64,000 nucleotides of DNA from Campylobacter lari (lineage in GTDB: Bacteria > Campylobacterota > Campylobacteria > Campylobacterales > Campylobacteraceae): assembly GCF_001017575.1 (NCBI RefSeq), contig NZ_CP011372.1, positions 248,001 through 312,000 of the forward strand. Direction: 5' to 3'. Position 1 is the first letter of the stretch, and each line of letters starts with the position of its first letter. This document shows positions 1-9,293 of this stretch, piece after piece. Both the position numbers and the translations under genes were made by a program. The notes beneath the pieces were generated by a model that was given only the letters and a program-made list of their open reading frames with translations, was not told the DNA's origin and made no database searches.

Positions 1-18
1 AATTTTAAAGGATAAAAC

Positions 19-1383
19 ATGGGTGTGAGTGTATTTGATATGAGGTTGCTTCAAGATTCTTGGAGCACCCCTGCAATGAGAGCTATTTTTAGTGAAGAAA
101 ATAGAATTCAAAAATGGCTTGATGTAGAAGCTGCTTTGGCAAAAGCCCAAGCAAAACTTGGCATTATCCCTAATGAAGCAGCTATAGAAATAGCTAAAAA
201 AGCGCATTATAAATTTATGGATATGGATTTTATTTTTGCTGAGTTTAAAAAGACCAAACACCCTTTAGTGCCTACTGTGCGTGGTTTAGAAAAAGCTTGT
301 GAAAATGGTCTTGGTGAATATGTACATTTTGGTGTAACAACGCAAGATATCATTGATACAGGCTTAGTTTTACAATTTAAAGAGGCTATGGCTTTAATCA
401 AGCAAGATTTAAAAGATATAGCTAAAAATTTAGCAAAAATTGCAAAAGAGCATAAAAATACTGCAATGATGGGAAGAACCTTAGCTTTACAAGCTTTACC
501 TATAACTTTTGGACACAAAGTTGCAATTTGGCTAAGTGAGCTTAATCGCCATTATGAAAGAATTATCGAACTTGAAAAAAGATTATATGTAGGTTTAATT
601 GTAGGTGCAGTGGGAACTAAAGCAAGTTTAAGTGACAAGGCTAATGAAGTAGAAAAACTTACTTTAGAAAGCTTAGGTTTAGAAGTTCCTGATATCTCAT
701 GGCAACCAGCAAGAGATCGTTTTATCGAGCTTGGTTATGTTTTAGGCAATATCAATGCAACCTTTAACAAAATCGCACATCAACTTTTAATCTTAGCCCA
801 TAATGAAATCGATGAAATTGCTGAGCCTTTTGGAAAAGGTCAAGTAGGAAGTTCTACTATGCCTCATAAAAGAAATCCTGCAGTAAGTGAAAATGCAGTG
901 ACTGTAAGTAATGCTCTAAGAGCTAATATTGCAATTTTAAGTGATATAGAAAGACATGAGCATGAAAGAGATGGTCAAGTATGGAAAATGGAATGGAAGC
1001 TTTTGCCAGAAGCGTTTTTGATGCTTTCAGTGGTATTAGCAAATATGAAATTTGTCTTTGATGATTTAGAAGTTAAAAAAGACAAAATGTTAAAAAATCT
1101 TGATACGCTTAATGGTTTTGTATTAGCAGAACGCGTGATGTTTGCTTTGAGTGATCATTATGGTAAGCAACATGCACATGAAATTGTTTATGAAAATGCT
1201 ATGAGAGGCATAGAAAATCATAAAACTTTCAAAGAAGTTTTACTTGAAGATGAGCGTGTGAGTAAGGTTTTAAGTGAAAAAGATATTGATGTTTTAATGG
1301 ATGCTACAACTTATGTAGGTTATGCACCAAAATTAGTTGATGAGTTCTTAGAAAAAATCGCTAATGCACCAATTCTAAAGTAG
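19..1383 (+). CDS. Fumarate lyase superfamily enzyme, PurB/CMLE-like (454 aa)
   Basis: This is a class II fumarase/aspartase superfamily lyase. These homotetrameric enzymes perform beta-elimination (C-N or C-O cleavage) that releases fumarate or a similar product. The superfamily signature GSSTMPHKRNP lies around residue 280. The N-terminus (LLQDSWSTPAMRAIF...) resembles adenylosuccinate lyase and 3-carboxymuconate cycloisomerase. A GGATAA motif about 6 nt before ATG 19 supports the start; an in-frame ATG at 40 is an alternative. The MmgE/PrpD gene follows after 6 nt, so the two probably form an operon and act in one catabolic step. In C. jejuni the equivalent, from memory Cj1394, also precedes feoAB, and the housekeeping purB lies elsewhere. 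For that reason I do not assign purB. The substrate is unknown. Confidence 0.85.
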   Translation: MGVSVFDMRLLQDSWSTPAMRAIFSEENRIQKWLDVEAALAKAQAKLGIIPNEAAIEIAKKAHYKFMDMDFIFAEFKKTKHPLVPTVRGLEKACENGLGEYVHFGVTTQDIIDTGLVLQFKEAMALIKQDLKDIAKNLAKIAKEHKNTAMMGRTLALQALPITFGHKVAIWLSELNRHYERIIELEKRLYVGLIVGAVGTKASLSDKANEVEKLTLESLGLEVPDISWQPARDRFIELGYVLGNINATFNKIAHQLLILAHNEIDEIAEPFGKGQVGSSTMPHKRNPAVSENAVTVSNALRANIAILSDIERHEHERDGQVWKMEWKLLPEAFLMLSVVLANMKFVFDDLEVKKDKMLKNLDTLNGFVLAERVMFALSDHYGKQHAHEIVYENAMRGIENHKTFKEVLLEDERVSKVLSEKDIDVLMDATTYVGYAPKLVDEFLEKIANAPILK

Positions 1384-1389
1384 GAAAAA

Positions 1390-2730
1390 ATGTATTTAAG
1401 TGAAAAACTAGCCGAATTTATCGTAAATTTAGACTATGAAGCTATTCCTAGCGAAGTAAAGCAAAGAGCAAAAGAGCTTATGCTTGATGCACTAGGAACA
1501 GCCCTAGCTGCTAAAAATGAAGCTTGTGTTTTAAATGCAACTAAGGCTTTTGAAGCTTTAAGCATAAATCCTAGTGAAAAAATTTGGAGTGGGGATAAAA
1601 AGCTTGATGTAATTTATGCTGCGATGGTAAATGCCATTGCAGCGCATGCCCTTGATTTTGATGATACTCATACTGAAGCTATTTTGCACGCTAGTGCTAT
1701 TTTAACTCCGCTTTGTTTAACTTATGGATTTAGCGTAAGTAAAGATGGAAAAAAAGTTTTAAAAGCTTTTATAGTTGGTTGGGAAATTGCTGCTAGAGTG
1801 GGTATAGCAAGCAAAGGAAATTTCCATAAACGCGGCTTTCATACTACAGCTATAGCAGGAATTTTTGGTAGTGTGGCTGCAAGCTGTGTTTTGCTTGATT
1901 TAAACAAAGAACAAATCATCAATGCTCTAGGTTTAGCAGGAAGTTTTGCAAGTGGGGTGAATGAGTTTTTATCTAATGGGTCTAATTCTAAAGTTTTGCA
2001 CATAGCTAATGCTTTGAAAAATGGAATTTTAGTAGCAAATTGCGCAAAAGCTAATATGAGTGGTCCTTTGAGTATATTTGAAGGAAGGGATAATATCTTT
2101 AGAACTTTTGGCTTAGAAGATGAGTGTGATAAAAATGAACTTTGTAAGGGTTTGAATGAAATTTGGCAAGTAATGCAAGTTTCACTAAAACCTTATCCAA
2201 GTTGTCATTTTGCACATGGGCTTATTGATTGTGCTATGAGTTTAAGAAATGATGGTTTAAATGCACAAGATATCAAAAGTTTACATTGTTTTGTAGATGA
2301 GGTGCCAATTTCATTTATCTGTGATCCAATAGAAGCAAAATATACTCCACAAAGTGCTTATGCTGCTAAATTTTCCATGCCTTTTTTAATGGCTTTGGCA
2401 TTTTTTGATGGCAAGATCACTTTAAAATCTTATGAAAATTTAAATAGAGCCGAACTAATAGAATTTGCTAAAAAAATTAGCTATGAAAAGAAAAAATCTA
2501 GCGGTTTCCCTAAATACTTTCCAGGACATTTAGAAGCTGTTTTAAATGATGGAAAGGTAATTAAAAAAGATGTACTGATTAACAAAGGAAATTTTGATAA
2601 TCCTTTAAGTTTTGATGAATTAAAAGATAAATTTCTTTCTAATGCTAGTATAGCACTTTCTTTAGAAAAGGCTGAGGAATTAGTCAAAAAGCTTCAAAAT
2701 TTAGAAAATCTAAATGATTTTGATTTCTAG
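1390..2730 (+). CDS. MmgE/PrpD family protein (446 aa)
   Basis: This is a full-length MmgE/PrpD family protein. The family includes 2-methylcitrate dehydratase, cis-aconitate decarboxylase and iminodisuccinate epimerase. Family features visible are the N-terminal helical start, a DALGTALAA-like segment, the ALDFDDTH motif (about residues 92-99) and a KPYPSCHFAHG segment in the second domain. It starts 6 nt after the upstream lyase stop with a GGAAAA ribosome binding site, so it is probably co-transcribed. A lyase acting on aminodicarboxylates next to an MmgE/PrpD racemase or dehydratase suggests catabolism of an unusual dicarboxylate; that is inference. No frameshift is seen. I recall the C. 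jejuni counterpart (Cj1395) as a pseudogene, so the intact gene is worth noting. Confidence 0.85.
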   Translation: MYLSEKLAEFIVNLDYEAIPSEVKQRAKELMLDALGTALAAKNEACVLNATKAFEALSINPSEKIWSGDKKLDVIYAAMVNAIAAHALDFDDTHTEAILHASAILTPLCLTYGFSVSKDGKKVLKAFIVGWEIAARVGIASKGNFHKRGFHTTAIAGIFGSVAASCVLLDLNKEQIINALGLAGSFASGVNEFLSNGSNSKVLHIANALKNGILVANCAKANMSGPLSIFEGRDNIFRTFGLEDECDKNELCKGLNEIWQVMQVSLKPYPSCHFAHGLIDCAMSLRNDGLNAQDIKSLHCFVDEVPISFICDPIEAKYTPQSAYAAKFSMPFLMALAFFDGKITLKSYENLNRAELIEFAKKISYEKKKSSGFPKYFPGHLEAVLNDGKVIKKDVLINKGNFDNPLSFDELKDKFLSNASIALSLEKAEELVKKLQNLENLNDFDF

Positions 2731-2760
2731 CAATCTCATTTTTTGAGATTGCTTATTATT
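2729..2760 (+). terminator. Rho-independent terminator after the MmgE/PrpD gene
   Basis: A 10-bp perfect inverted repeat (2729-2738 with 2744-2753) around a 5-nt T loop is followed by a T-rich stretch. It overlaps the stop codon of the MmgE/PrpD gene and separates that operon from feoAB. Confidence 0.75.
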
Positions 2761-2786
2761 TTAAAAAAGAAATAATTTAATTTTTT

Positions 2787-2793
2787 ATATAAT
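2787..2793 (+). promoter_or_regulatory. Probable -10 element of feoAB
   Basis: TATAAT at 2788-2793 follows a T-rich stretch, the usual Campylobacter sigma70 promoter form, which has no clear -35 box. It lies about 30 nt before feoA and downstream of the terminator. I saw no convincing perfect Fur box. Confidence 0.5.
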
Positions 2794-2822
2794 GTTTTAT
2801 CTTAGTTTTTGTAAGGAAAAAC

Positions 2823-3050
2823 ATGACTTTAGATACATTAAAAGATAATGAAGAAGCTCTTATAGTAGGCTTTGAAGCAGATAAACAACTCCAAGCAAGA
2901 CTTTTTAGTTTTGGTTTTGCAAAAAACAAAAAAGTTAAAAAAATTCGCTCTTCTATTGCAAATTCTACTATTATGGTAGAACTTGATACAACTTGTGTGA
3001 TTTTACGCTCAAGTGAAGCAAAAATAATACAAATTTCAAAAGAGTTTTAA
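2823..3050 (+). CDS. feoA: FeoA, ferrous iron transport accessory protein (75 aa)
   Basis: FeoA is a small SH3-like cytoplasmic protein that supports FeoB-mediated Fe(II) uptake. The length (75 aa) and the glycine-containing core with KVKKIRSS... fit the family. Identity is strongly backed by feoB, whose ATG overlaps the feoA stop by one base (3050), so the two are translationally coupled. Start at ATG 2823 follows a GTAAGGAA ribosome binding site. Confidence 0.9.
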   Translation: MTLDTLKDNEEALIVGFEADKQLQARLFSFGFAKNKKVKKIRSSIANSTIMVELDTTCVILRSSEAKIIQISKEF

Positions 3051-5074
3051 TGAAAGAAATCATCGTTGCTTTAGTAGGTCAGCCAAATGTTGGTAAAAGT
3101 TTATTAATTAACGCACTTTGTAAAGCTAATATGAAAGTTGGTAATTTTAGCGGTGTTACGGTTGAAAAGGCTGAGGCTAGATTAGTTTATAAAAATTATG
3201 AGTTTAAATTTATAGATTTACCAGGAACTTATGCATTAGATGGTTATAGCGAAGAAGAAAAAATTACAAAAGATTTTTTAAAAAAGGGTAAATTTGATCT
3301 TGTAGTAAATGTGCTTGATTCTACAAATTTGGAGCGTAATTTGATTTTGAGTGCATCTTTAATAGAAGCTAAAATTAAAATGATTATGGCTTTAAATATG
3401 CAAGATGAAGCTAAAAATGAAGGTTTTAGTATAGATTTTAAAATTTTATCCCAACTTCTAAATACACCTTGTCTTGGTGTGTGTGCTAAAACTAAAGAAA
3501 ATCTAAATGCACTTTTGGATTTAATCATTTCAACCCATGAAGCTAAATTTGAAGCCAAAGAGCGTGTTTATAGTGATATCATAGAAGAAGAACTTACAAA
3601 AATAAGTGAATTTTTAAATCAAAATGAAATTACTTATTTAGATTTTTCTACAAAAGATTTAGCACTTGCTTTACTTAAAAATGAAGCTAATATAGTCATT
3701 TCACACGCTTTGAGAAAAATACTTGATGAAGCTTTGGAAAAAATCTATATGGCATATCATAGCAAAGATATAGAAAGTATTTTTAAAGAAGAGCTAATTG
3801 CTTTTGCAAATGGTATATGTGCTAAGGTTTTAAGTAAGGGTGTTAAGTATAAAAATCATACCAAAGAAATAGATTCTATTTTAATCAATAAATTTTTAGG
3901 AATTCCTATATTTTTGTTTTTTATGTGGGCTTTATTTCAACTAACCTTTACTTTAGGTCAAATCCCTATGGATTATATAGAAATGTTTTTTGCTAATTTA
4001 GGTGATATGGTAAAAAATAATATTAGCAATGAATTCATCGCATCAGCCTTAGCTGATGGTGTTTTAGGTGGAGTTGGTGCGGTTATAACTTTTTTACCAA
4101 ATATTATGATTTTATTTTTTGGTATAGCTTTGCTTGAAACAACTGGATATATGGCTAGGGTTGCATTTTTATTAGATGGAATTTTATACAAATTTGGCTT
4201 ACATGGTAAAAGTTTCATCCCTTTAATCACGGGTTTTGGTTGCTCAGTACCTGCATTTATGGCTACAAGAACTTTAAAAAATAAAAAAGATAGGTTATTA
4301 ACTCTTTTTATTATTAATTTTATGAGTTGTGGTGCAAGGCTTCCTGTATATGTGCTTTTTGTTGGAGTGTTTTTTCCTGCTGATGTGGCAGGAAATTATC
4401 TTTTTGGGATTTATCTTTTGGGTGCGTTTTTGGGTTTGATTGCAGCTAAGATTTTAAGAATGAGTGCTTTTAGAGGACAAGATGAGCCCTTTGTAATGGA
4501 AATGCCAAAATATAGAATGCCAAATTGGAATTTGGTATGGTTTATGGTGTTTAATAAAGCCAAAATGTATTTAAAAAAAGCAGGAACATTTATTTTGATA
4601 GCTTCTTTGTTTATTTGGTTTGCGAGTAATTTTCCTGCACAAGAAAATAATACTCAAAATGCTTTAACTCAAGAGCTTCAGATAGAAAATAGTTATCTTG
4701 GACAATTTGGCAAAACAATAGAGCCTATTTTTGCACCACTTGGTTTTGATTGGAAACTTAGTGTATCTTTGGTAAGTGGTTTAGCTGCTAAAGAAGTGAT
4801 GATTTCTACTATGGGTGTGCTTTATTCTTTAGGTGATGAAGTTGATGAGACAAGTTTAAATTTACAAGAAGCTATAAAAGAAAACATCCCTTTTAACACA
4901 GCAGTTGCTTTTATACTTTTTGTTATGATTTATAATCCTTGCTTTGCAGCAACTATAGTTTTTGCTAAAGAAGCAGGAAATAAAAAATATGCATGGTATC
5001 TTTTTATATTTACATCTTTATGTGCGTATTTGATCGCTTTTTTGGGGATTAATATTGCTAAATTGATAATTTAA
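3050..5074 (+). CDS. feoB: FeoB, ferrous iron transporter (674 aa)
   Basis: FeoB is the inner-membrane Fe(II) permease with an N-terminal G-protein domain. The G1 P-loop GQPNVGKS is at residues 10-17, the G3 motif DLPGTY near 56-61 and a NMQD-type G4 around residue 118. The C-terminal part (about 280-674) is a polytopic membrane region containing the two Gate-type segments, including GFGCSVPAFMATRTL and the GLAAKEVM segment. It is translationally coupled to feoA. It ends in a hairpin shared with the convergent tenA gene. In microaerophiles this is the main Fe(II) uptake route. Confidence 0.96.
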   Translation: MKEIIVALVGQPNVGKSLLINALCKANMKVGNFSGVTVEKAEARLVYKNYEFKFIDLPGTYALDGYSEEEKITKDFLKKGKFDLVVNVLDSTNLERNLILSASLIEAKIKMIMALNMQDEAKNEGFSIDFKILSQLLNTPCLGVCAKTKENLNALLDLIISTHEAKFEAKERVYSDIIEEELTKISEFLNQNEITYLDFSTKDLALALLKNEANIVISHALRKILDEALEKIYMAYHSKDIESIFKEELIAFANGICAKVLSKGVKYKNHTKEIDSILINKFLGIPIFLFFMWALFQLTFTLGQIPMDYIEMFFANLGDMVKNNISNEFIASALADGVLGGVGAVITFLPNIMILFFGIALLETTGYMARVAFLLDGILYKFGLHGKSFIPLITGFGCSVPAFMATRTLKNKKDRLLTLFIINFMSCGARLPVYVLFVGVFFPADVAGNYLFGIYLLGAFLGLIAAKILRMSAFRGQDEPFVMEMPKYRMPNWNLVWFMVFNKAKMYLKKAGTFILIASLFIWFASNFPAQENNTQNALTQELQIENSYLGQFGKTIEPIFAPLGFDWKLSVSLVSGLAAKEVMISTMGVLYSLGDEVDETSLNLQEAIKENIPFNTAVAFILFVMIYNPCFAATIVFAKEAGNKKYAWYLFIFTSLCAYLIAFLGINIAKLII

Positions 5075-5094
5075 TCATCTTTATGATGATTAAA
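5070..5094. terminator. Bidirectional terminator between feoB and tenA
   Basis: A 10-bp perfect inverted repeat (5070-5079 with 5085-5094) has a 5-nt loop and A/T-rich flanks. It contains the ends of the convergent feoB and tenA genes, including both stop codons. Confidence 0.65.
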
Positions 5095-5755
5095 TTTCCA
5101 TTTTTTGCTCTAAAGAATGTTGCCAAAAGGCTGTTTCAAGTCTTACAGTAGTATAAAAAATTTCGTTTAATTTTTTAAATTTTTCTTCACTAATGCTATT
5201 TGCATAAGAATTAAAAAAATCTTTAAATTCTTTAATTTCATCTTGAAATTCTTTTCCCGCATAGGTTAAAATCCACTCTTTGTAAGGATGATTTTCTAAG
5301 TTTTTTTCATTAAGTCCTTTATAAATTTCTTCTCCTATGTATGCATAGCCTATAGCACAAGCACTCAAAGCACATAGCATATCTAAATAATCTCCATTTT
5401 GTCCCACACTTAGTAAGTATCTTGTATAAGCAATATTAGTTAAACTTTCATCCTTATAGTCTAGTTTTTCTACATCAATGCCTAGTTTTAAAATACTTCT
5501 ATGAAGCTCTAATTCTCCTTCTAAAGTGTAGTTTTGATTTTTAATAGCAAATTGAATTTCTTTAGCATTGTTCGTATTTAAAGCAAGCAGGGCATAGCAT
5601 TTTGCATAATTATTTAAAAAGATATAATCTTGTTTAAGATAAAATAAAAATACATCTTTTTCTAAAGTGCCATTTTGAAGTTTTTTTACAAATTCATGAT
5701 GGATGTATTGTTCCCAAGTTTTTTTATTTTCTTTTATAAGTCTATCCAAAAGCAT
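5090..5755 (-). CDS. tenA: TenA-family thiaminase II / aminopyrimidine aminohydrolase (221 aa)
   Basis: TenA hydrolyses aminopyrimidine or thiamine-degradation products for thiamine salvage. An all-helical fold is predicted. Family features are the YLKQDYIFLNNYAKCYALLALN segment and a cysteine in ALSACAIGYAYIGEEIY, matching the TenA_C class nucleophile. The start is ATG 5755: AAAGGA lies about 5 nt upstream. A TTG at 5758 is in frame but sits too close to that site. The gene is monocistronic and convergent with feoB. In C. jejuni the homologue next to acpP was originally called a transcriptional regulator, which I consider a misnomer. Confidence 0.9.
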   Translation of the reverse strand: MLLDRLIKENKKTWEQYIHHEFVKKLQNGTLEKDVFLFYLKQDYIFLNNYAKCYALLALNTNNAKEIQFAIKNQNYTLEGELELHRSILKLGIDVEKLDYKDESLTNIAYTRYLLSVGQNGDYLDMLCALSACAIGYAYIGEEIYKGLNEKNLENHPYKEWILTYAGKEFQDEIKEFKDFFNSYANSISEEKFKKLNEIFYTTVRLETAFWQHSLEQKMEI

Positions 5756-5862
5756 CAATTTCCTTTGCTAAAATTTAAGCTTTTATTTAAACACAGATAA
5801 TTAAATTTTTCGTAATAATCTTTAATTTTTAACTTTTTAAACAAGAAATTTATTTTTTTATT

Positions 5863-5869
5863 GTAAAAT
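5863..5869 (+). promoter_or_regulatory. Probable acpP promoter -10
   Basis: GTAAAAT at 5863-5869 follows a T-rich stretch, about 30 nt upstream of the acpP start and within the tenA-acpP divergent gap. It is likely to drive acpP-fabF-accA. Confidence 0.45.
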
Positions 5870-5900
5870 GTGGTTTAATTTTTTAAACTAGGAGATAAAA

Positions 5901-6134
5901 ATGGCAATTTTTGATGATGTAAAAAAAGTAGTTGTTGAGCAACTTAGTGTTGATGAAGATGCAGTTAAAATGGAATCTAAAATCATTGAAGATTTAGGTG
6001 CAGATTCTTTAGATGTTGTTGAATTAGTTATGGCTTTAGAAGAAAAATTTGATGTAGAAATTCCAGACAGCGATGCTGAAAAACTAGTAAAAATCGAAGA
6101 TGTTGTTAATTATATAGAAAATCTTCAAAAATAA
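5901..6134 (+). CDS. acpP: Acyl carrier protein AcpP (77 aa)
   Basis: This is the acidic four-helix acyl carrier of type II fatty acid synthesis. Ser36 in the DSL motif ([13 protein letters not shown]) is the 4'-phosphopantetheine attachment site. Length is typical. A strong AGGAGA ribosome binding site precedes ATG 5901. It leads the acpP-fabF-accA cluster. Confidence 0.97.
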   Translation: MAIFDDVKKVVVEQLSVDEDAVKMESKIIEDLGADSLDVVELVMALEEKFDVEIPDSDAEKLVKIEDVVNYIENLQK

Positions 6135-6160
6135 TTTTAATTTTTAATAAGGAGTGCGGT

Positions 6161-7375
6161 TTGAAACGCGTTGTAGTAACAGGTATAGGAATGATCAATG
6201 CCCTTGGCTTAGACAAAGATAGCTCATTTAAAGCAATTTGTGATGGCAAAAGTGGTGTTGATAAAATCACTCTTTTTGATACCACTGATTTTCCAGTGCA
6301 AATTGCTGCTGAAGTAAAAAATTTTGATCCTTTGAGTGTTTGTGATGCTAAAGAGGTTAAAAAAATAGATCGTTTTATACAACTTGGCATTAAAGCAGCA
6401 AGAGAAGCTATGGAAGATGCTAAATTTGATGAAACTTTAAACAAAGAAGAATTTGGTGTAGTTTCAGCAGCTGGTATAGGTGGTTTACCAAATATAGAAA
6501 AAAATTCTGTTACTTGCGCACAGCGTGGACCACGTAAAATTACTCCTTTTTTCATACCATCAGCTTTAGTTAATATGCTTGGTGGGATTATTTCAATCGA
6601 GCATGGATTACAAGGACCAAATATCTCATGCGTGACTGCTTGTGCAGCGGGAACTCATGCTATAGGCGAAGCTTATAAAAGCATAGCTTTAGGCAATGCA
6701 GATAAAATGCTTGTAGTAGGCGCTGAAGCAGCTATTTGTGCTGTGGGCATAGGTGGCTTTGCTGCTATGAAAGCTCTTTCTACTAGAAATGATGATCCAG
6801 CTAAGGCTTCAAGACCATTTGACAAAGAAAGAGATGGTTTTGTGATGGGTGAGGGTGCTGGTGCTTTAGTGTTTGAAGAGTATGAGGCTGCTAAAAAGCG
6901 TGGAGCTAAAATTTATGCTGAGTTAGTAGGTTTTGGCGAAAGTGCGGACGCACATCATATCACTTCGCCTACTTTAGAAGGGCCATTGCGTGCTATGAAA
7001 AAAGCTTTAAAAATGGCAGGAAATCCAAAAGTAGATTATATTAATGCGCACGGAACTTCTACTCCGGTAAATGATAAAAATGAAACAGCAGCTATTAAAG
7101 AACTTTTCAAAGATCAAATTCCTTTAGTTAGTTCTACAAAAGGTCAAACAGGCCATTGCTTAGGTGCTGCTGGTGCTATTGAAGCTGTTATTTCTTTAAT
7201 GGCGCTTGATCAAGGTATATTACCGCCAACTATCAATCAAATCGTAGCAGATGAAAACTGTGATCTTGACTATATACCAAATACTGCAAGAAAAAGCGAA
7301 GTTAATGTTGTAATGAGCAATTCTTTTGGTTTTGGTGGAACAAATGGTTGTGTGATTTTCAAAAAAGTAGATTAA
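6161..7375 (+). CDS. fabF: FabF, beta-ketoacyl-ACP synthase II (404 aa)
   Basis: FabF condenses malonyl-ACP with acyl-ACP in fatty acid elongation. The thiolase-fold catalytic triad is visible as Cys161 (TACAAGTH), His297 ([11 protein letters not shown]) and His332 ([12 protein letters not shown]). The C-terminal glycine-rich [10 protein letters not shown] is present. Translation starts at TTG 6161, supported by AAGGAG 7 nt upstream and the canonical KRVVVTGIG start. accA follows after one base. Confidence 0.96.
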   Translation: MKRVVVTGIGMINALGLDKDSSFKAICDGKSGVDKITLFDTTDFPVQIAAEVKNFDPLSVCDAKEVKKIDRFIQLGIKAAREAMEDAKFDETLNKEEFGVVSAAGIGGLPNIEKNSVTCAQRGPRKITPFFIPSALVNMLGGIISIEHGLQGPNISCVTACAAGTHAIGEAYKSIALGNADKMLVVGAEAAICAVGIGGFAAMKALSTRNDDPAKASRPFDKERDGFVMGEGAGALVFEEYEAAKKRGAKIYAELVGFGESADAHHITSPTLEGPLRAMKKALKMAGNPKVDYINAHGTSTPVNDKNETAAIKELFKDQIPLVSSTKGQTGHCLGAAGAIEAVISLMALDQGILPPTINQIVADENCDLDYIPNTARKSEVNVVMSNSFGFGGTNGCVIFKKVD

Positions 7376-7376
7376 T

Positions 7377-8312
7377 ATGGCTTCTTATTTAGATTTTGAA
7401 AAAAATATTCAGCAAATTGATGAGGATTTAGCAAATGCTAAAATCAAAGGCGATGATGAAGCAGTAAAAATTTTAGAAAAAAATCTTGAAAAAGAAACCC
7501 AAAAAGTTTATAAAAATTTAAGCGATTATCAACGCTTACAGCTTGCAAGACATCCTGATCGTCCTTATGCGCTTGATTATATTCAAGCTATATTAAGTGA
7601 TGCTTATGAAATTCACGGCGATCGTGCTTTTAGAGATGATCCTGCTATTGTGTGTTATGCAGGCTATATAGGTGGGAAAAAAGTTATTGTTATAGGTGAG
7701 CAAAAAGGTAGAGGTACTAAAGATAAACTTCATAGAAATTTTGGTATGCCTCATCCTGAAGGTTATAGAAAAGCTCTAAGAGTAGCAAAAATGGCTGAAA
7801 AATTCGACATACCGGTGTTGTTTTTAGTAGATACTCCAGGTGCTTACCCAGGAGTGGGTGCTGAAGAGCGTGGTCAAAGTGAGGCTATAGCTAGAAATTT
7901 ATATGAATTAAGCGCTCTTAAAACAATCACTATAGCAGTAGTTATAGGCGAAGGTGGAAGTGGTGGTGCTTTAGCCATAGGAGTAGCTGATAAACTTGCT
8001 ATGATGAAAAATTCAGTTTTTTCTGTGATTTCACCTGAGGGTTGTGCTGCTATTTTATGGAATGATCCATCAAAAAGTGAAGCTGCTACTAAAGCCATGA
8101 AAGTAACTGCTGATGATTTAAAAACTCAAGGTTTGATTGATGATGTTATCGAAGAGCCAATGAGTGGAGCTCATAGAGATAAAGAAAATGCGATTAAAAA
8201 TTTAAGTGATTATGTCTTAAAAGCTATAGAAGAATTAGAGCAATACGATAAACGTGAATTAGCTGCATTAAGAATGCAAAAAATCTTTAAATTTGGAGCT
8301 TTTTCTGAATAA
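7377..8312 (+). CDS. accA: AccA, acetyl-CoA carboxylase carboxyltransferase subunit alpha (311 aa)
   Basis: AccA forms the alpha2beta2 carboxyltransferase with AccD that makes malonyl-CoA. The N-terminal helical region ([13 protein letters not shown]...) and the crotonase-fold core with [19 protein letters not shown] and [12 protein letters not shown] are typical, and the length is normal. It starts one base after fabF, so it is coupled. A strong terminator follows. Confidence 0.97.
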   Translation: MASYLDFEKNIQQIDEDLANAKIKGDDEAVKILEKNLEKETQKVYKNLSDYQRLQLARHPDRPYALDYIQAILSDAYEIHGDRAFRDDPAIVCYAGYIGGKKVIVIGEQKGRGTKDKLHRNFGMPHPEGYRKALRVAKMAEKFDIPVLFLVDTPGAYPGVGAEERGQSEAIARNLYELSALKTITIAVVIGEGGSGGALAIGVADKLAMMKNSVFSVISPEGCAAILWNDPSKSEAATKAMKVTADDLKTQGLIDDVIEEPMSGAHRDKENAIKNLSDYVLKAIEELEQYDKRELAALRMQKIFKFGAFSE

Positions 8313-8347
8313 TTTGCATTTTTATGCAAATTTCAACTTTTTTTAAA
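8311..8347 (+). terminator. Terminator of acpP-fabF-accA
   Basis: A 9-bp perfect inverted repeat (8311-8319 with 8324-8332) with a TTTT loop is followed by CAAC and a run of seven T. It starts at the accA stop codon. Confidence 0.8.
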
Positions 8348-8357
8348 AAAACTATTG

Positions 8358-8363
8358 TATAAT
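8358..8363 (+). promoter_or_regulatory. Probable -10 of tRNA-Phe
   Basis: TTGTATAAT, with TATAAT at 8358-8363, lies 17 nt upstream of the mature tRNA 5' end. Confidence 0.6.
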
Positions 8364-8380
8364 TACAACTTCAATTCAGT

Positions 8381-8456
8381 GGTTGGATAGCTCAGTCGGT
8401 AGAGCAGCAGACTGAAAATCTGCGTGTCGGCAGTTCGATTCTGCCTCTAACCACCA
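8381..8456 (+). tRNA. tRNA-Phe (GAA)
   Basis: A 76-nt cloverleaf with encoded CCA. The acceptor stem 8381-8387 pairs with 8446-8452. The D-arm is GCTCAGTCGGTAGAGC. The anticodon loop is CTGAAAA, giving anticodon GAA. The T-loop is TTCGATT. The 3' ten bases overlap, on the opposite strand, the last codons of the DUF455 gene. The capsule locus begins just beyond it. Confidence 0.97.
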
Positions 8457-9256
8457 TTTCCTTTTTTATTATAAAAATCATCTAATTCTTGAAGTTCATT
8501 TTCGTTAAATCCTGCTTGTATTCTAGCTGTTTTGTTATATACTTTTCCTAAAAGATTAAATTCTTTATATTTGGCACAAAGATCAAGATAACTATCATTT
8601 TCGTTTTTTGTATAATTCCACCAAAAATCCCCTTTATTTACATGTTTAATCTCATCATTTAGTATAATGGTAAAAATTTCACTAAATAAACTTTTTATAG
8701 GATGATTGGTGGTGTTTAATTTTTCTAAGACAAAAGGATTAGCATCAAGTCCTTTTGCTTCAAGTCCTCTATGAACTATGCCCATTCTGTGAGCAAGATT
8801 ATCTTTGGTTAAAAACAAGGCTTTTTCAAGATTATCATGTGCATGGAAATCTCCATATTTAAAACCAAGTTCATTTAAAGTTTTTTCTAAAAGTAAAAAA
8901 TGCTTAATTTCTTCATCAGCTACTTCAAGCCAATCTTGATAAAATTTCAATGGCAAGTTTTTAAACCTATAACTAGCATCTAAGGCCAAATTTATAGCAC
9001 TATATTCTATATGTGCAACTGAATGTAATATTTTAGCTAAAGATAAAGTGCTATTTGCCTCTTTTGGACGCCTTATTTTCATAGGATGAAGGATTTTAAC
9101 TTGTGAGTTTTCACAAATGATCGCTTCATGCGAATGATTAAAATCATATAAATTAGATTTAAAATTTTCATAAAACTCATTAAATAATTCAATCTTTTTA
9201 AAAATATCTTTGTGATATAAAATTTTTTCTAATTCTTCAAAGAAATTTCTTTTCAT
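8447..9256 (-). CDS. DUF455 family ferritin-like protein (269 aa)
   Basis: This is a predicted all-helical protein of the DUF455/PF04305 ferritin-like family, related in fold to MiaE-type diiron hydroxylases. Ferritin-like metal ligands are suggested by AHIEYSAINLALD, DEEIKHFLLLEKTL and NDEIKHVNKGDFWW (E/H pairs). The reaction is unknown. The gene reads towards tRNA-Phe and its stop codon plus two glycine codons lie inside the tRNA 3' end. Start ATG 9256 has AAGG about 8 nt upstream. It diverges from kpsM and is not an obvious capsule gene. Confidence 0.85.
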   Translation of the reverse strand: MKRNFFEELEKILYHKDIFKKIELFNEFYENFKSNLYDFNHSHEAIICENSQVKILHPMKIRRPKEANSTLSLAKILHSVAHIEYSAINLALDASYRFKNLPLKFYQDWLEVADEEIKHFLLLEKTLNELGFKYGDFHAHDNLEKALFLTKDNLAHRMGIVHRGLEAKGLDANPFVLEKLNTTNHPIKSLFSEIFTIILNDEIKHVNKGDFWWNYTKNENDSYLDLCAKYKEFNLLGKVYNKTARIQAGFNENELQELDDFYNKKGNGG

Positions 9257-9293
9257 TTTTAAACCTTGTTAAATATTATATAAGATAAAAAAG

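Noticed and set aside
207-518. Antisense reading frames within conserved genes (also for example 3244-3558, 6106-6555, 44178-44714, 53870-54181)
   Set aside because: They are shadows of strongly coding genes on the other strand, without ribosome binding sites or recognisable domains.
19-1383. Housekeeping purB
   Set aside because: The protein has the general lyase signature, but its context (MmgE/PrpD, feoAB) and the existence of another purB in Campylobacter genomes argue for a paralogue with a different substrate.
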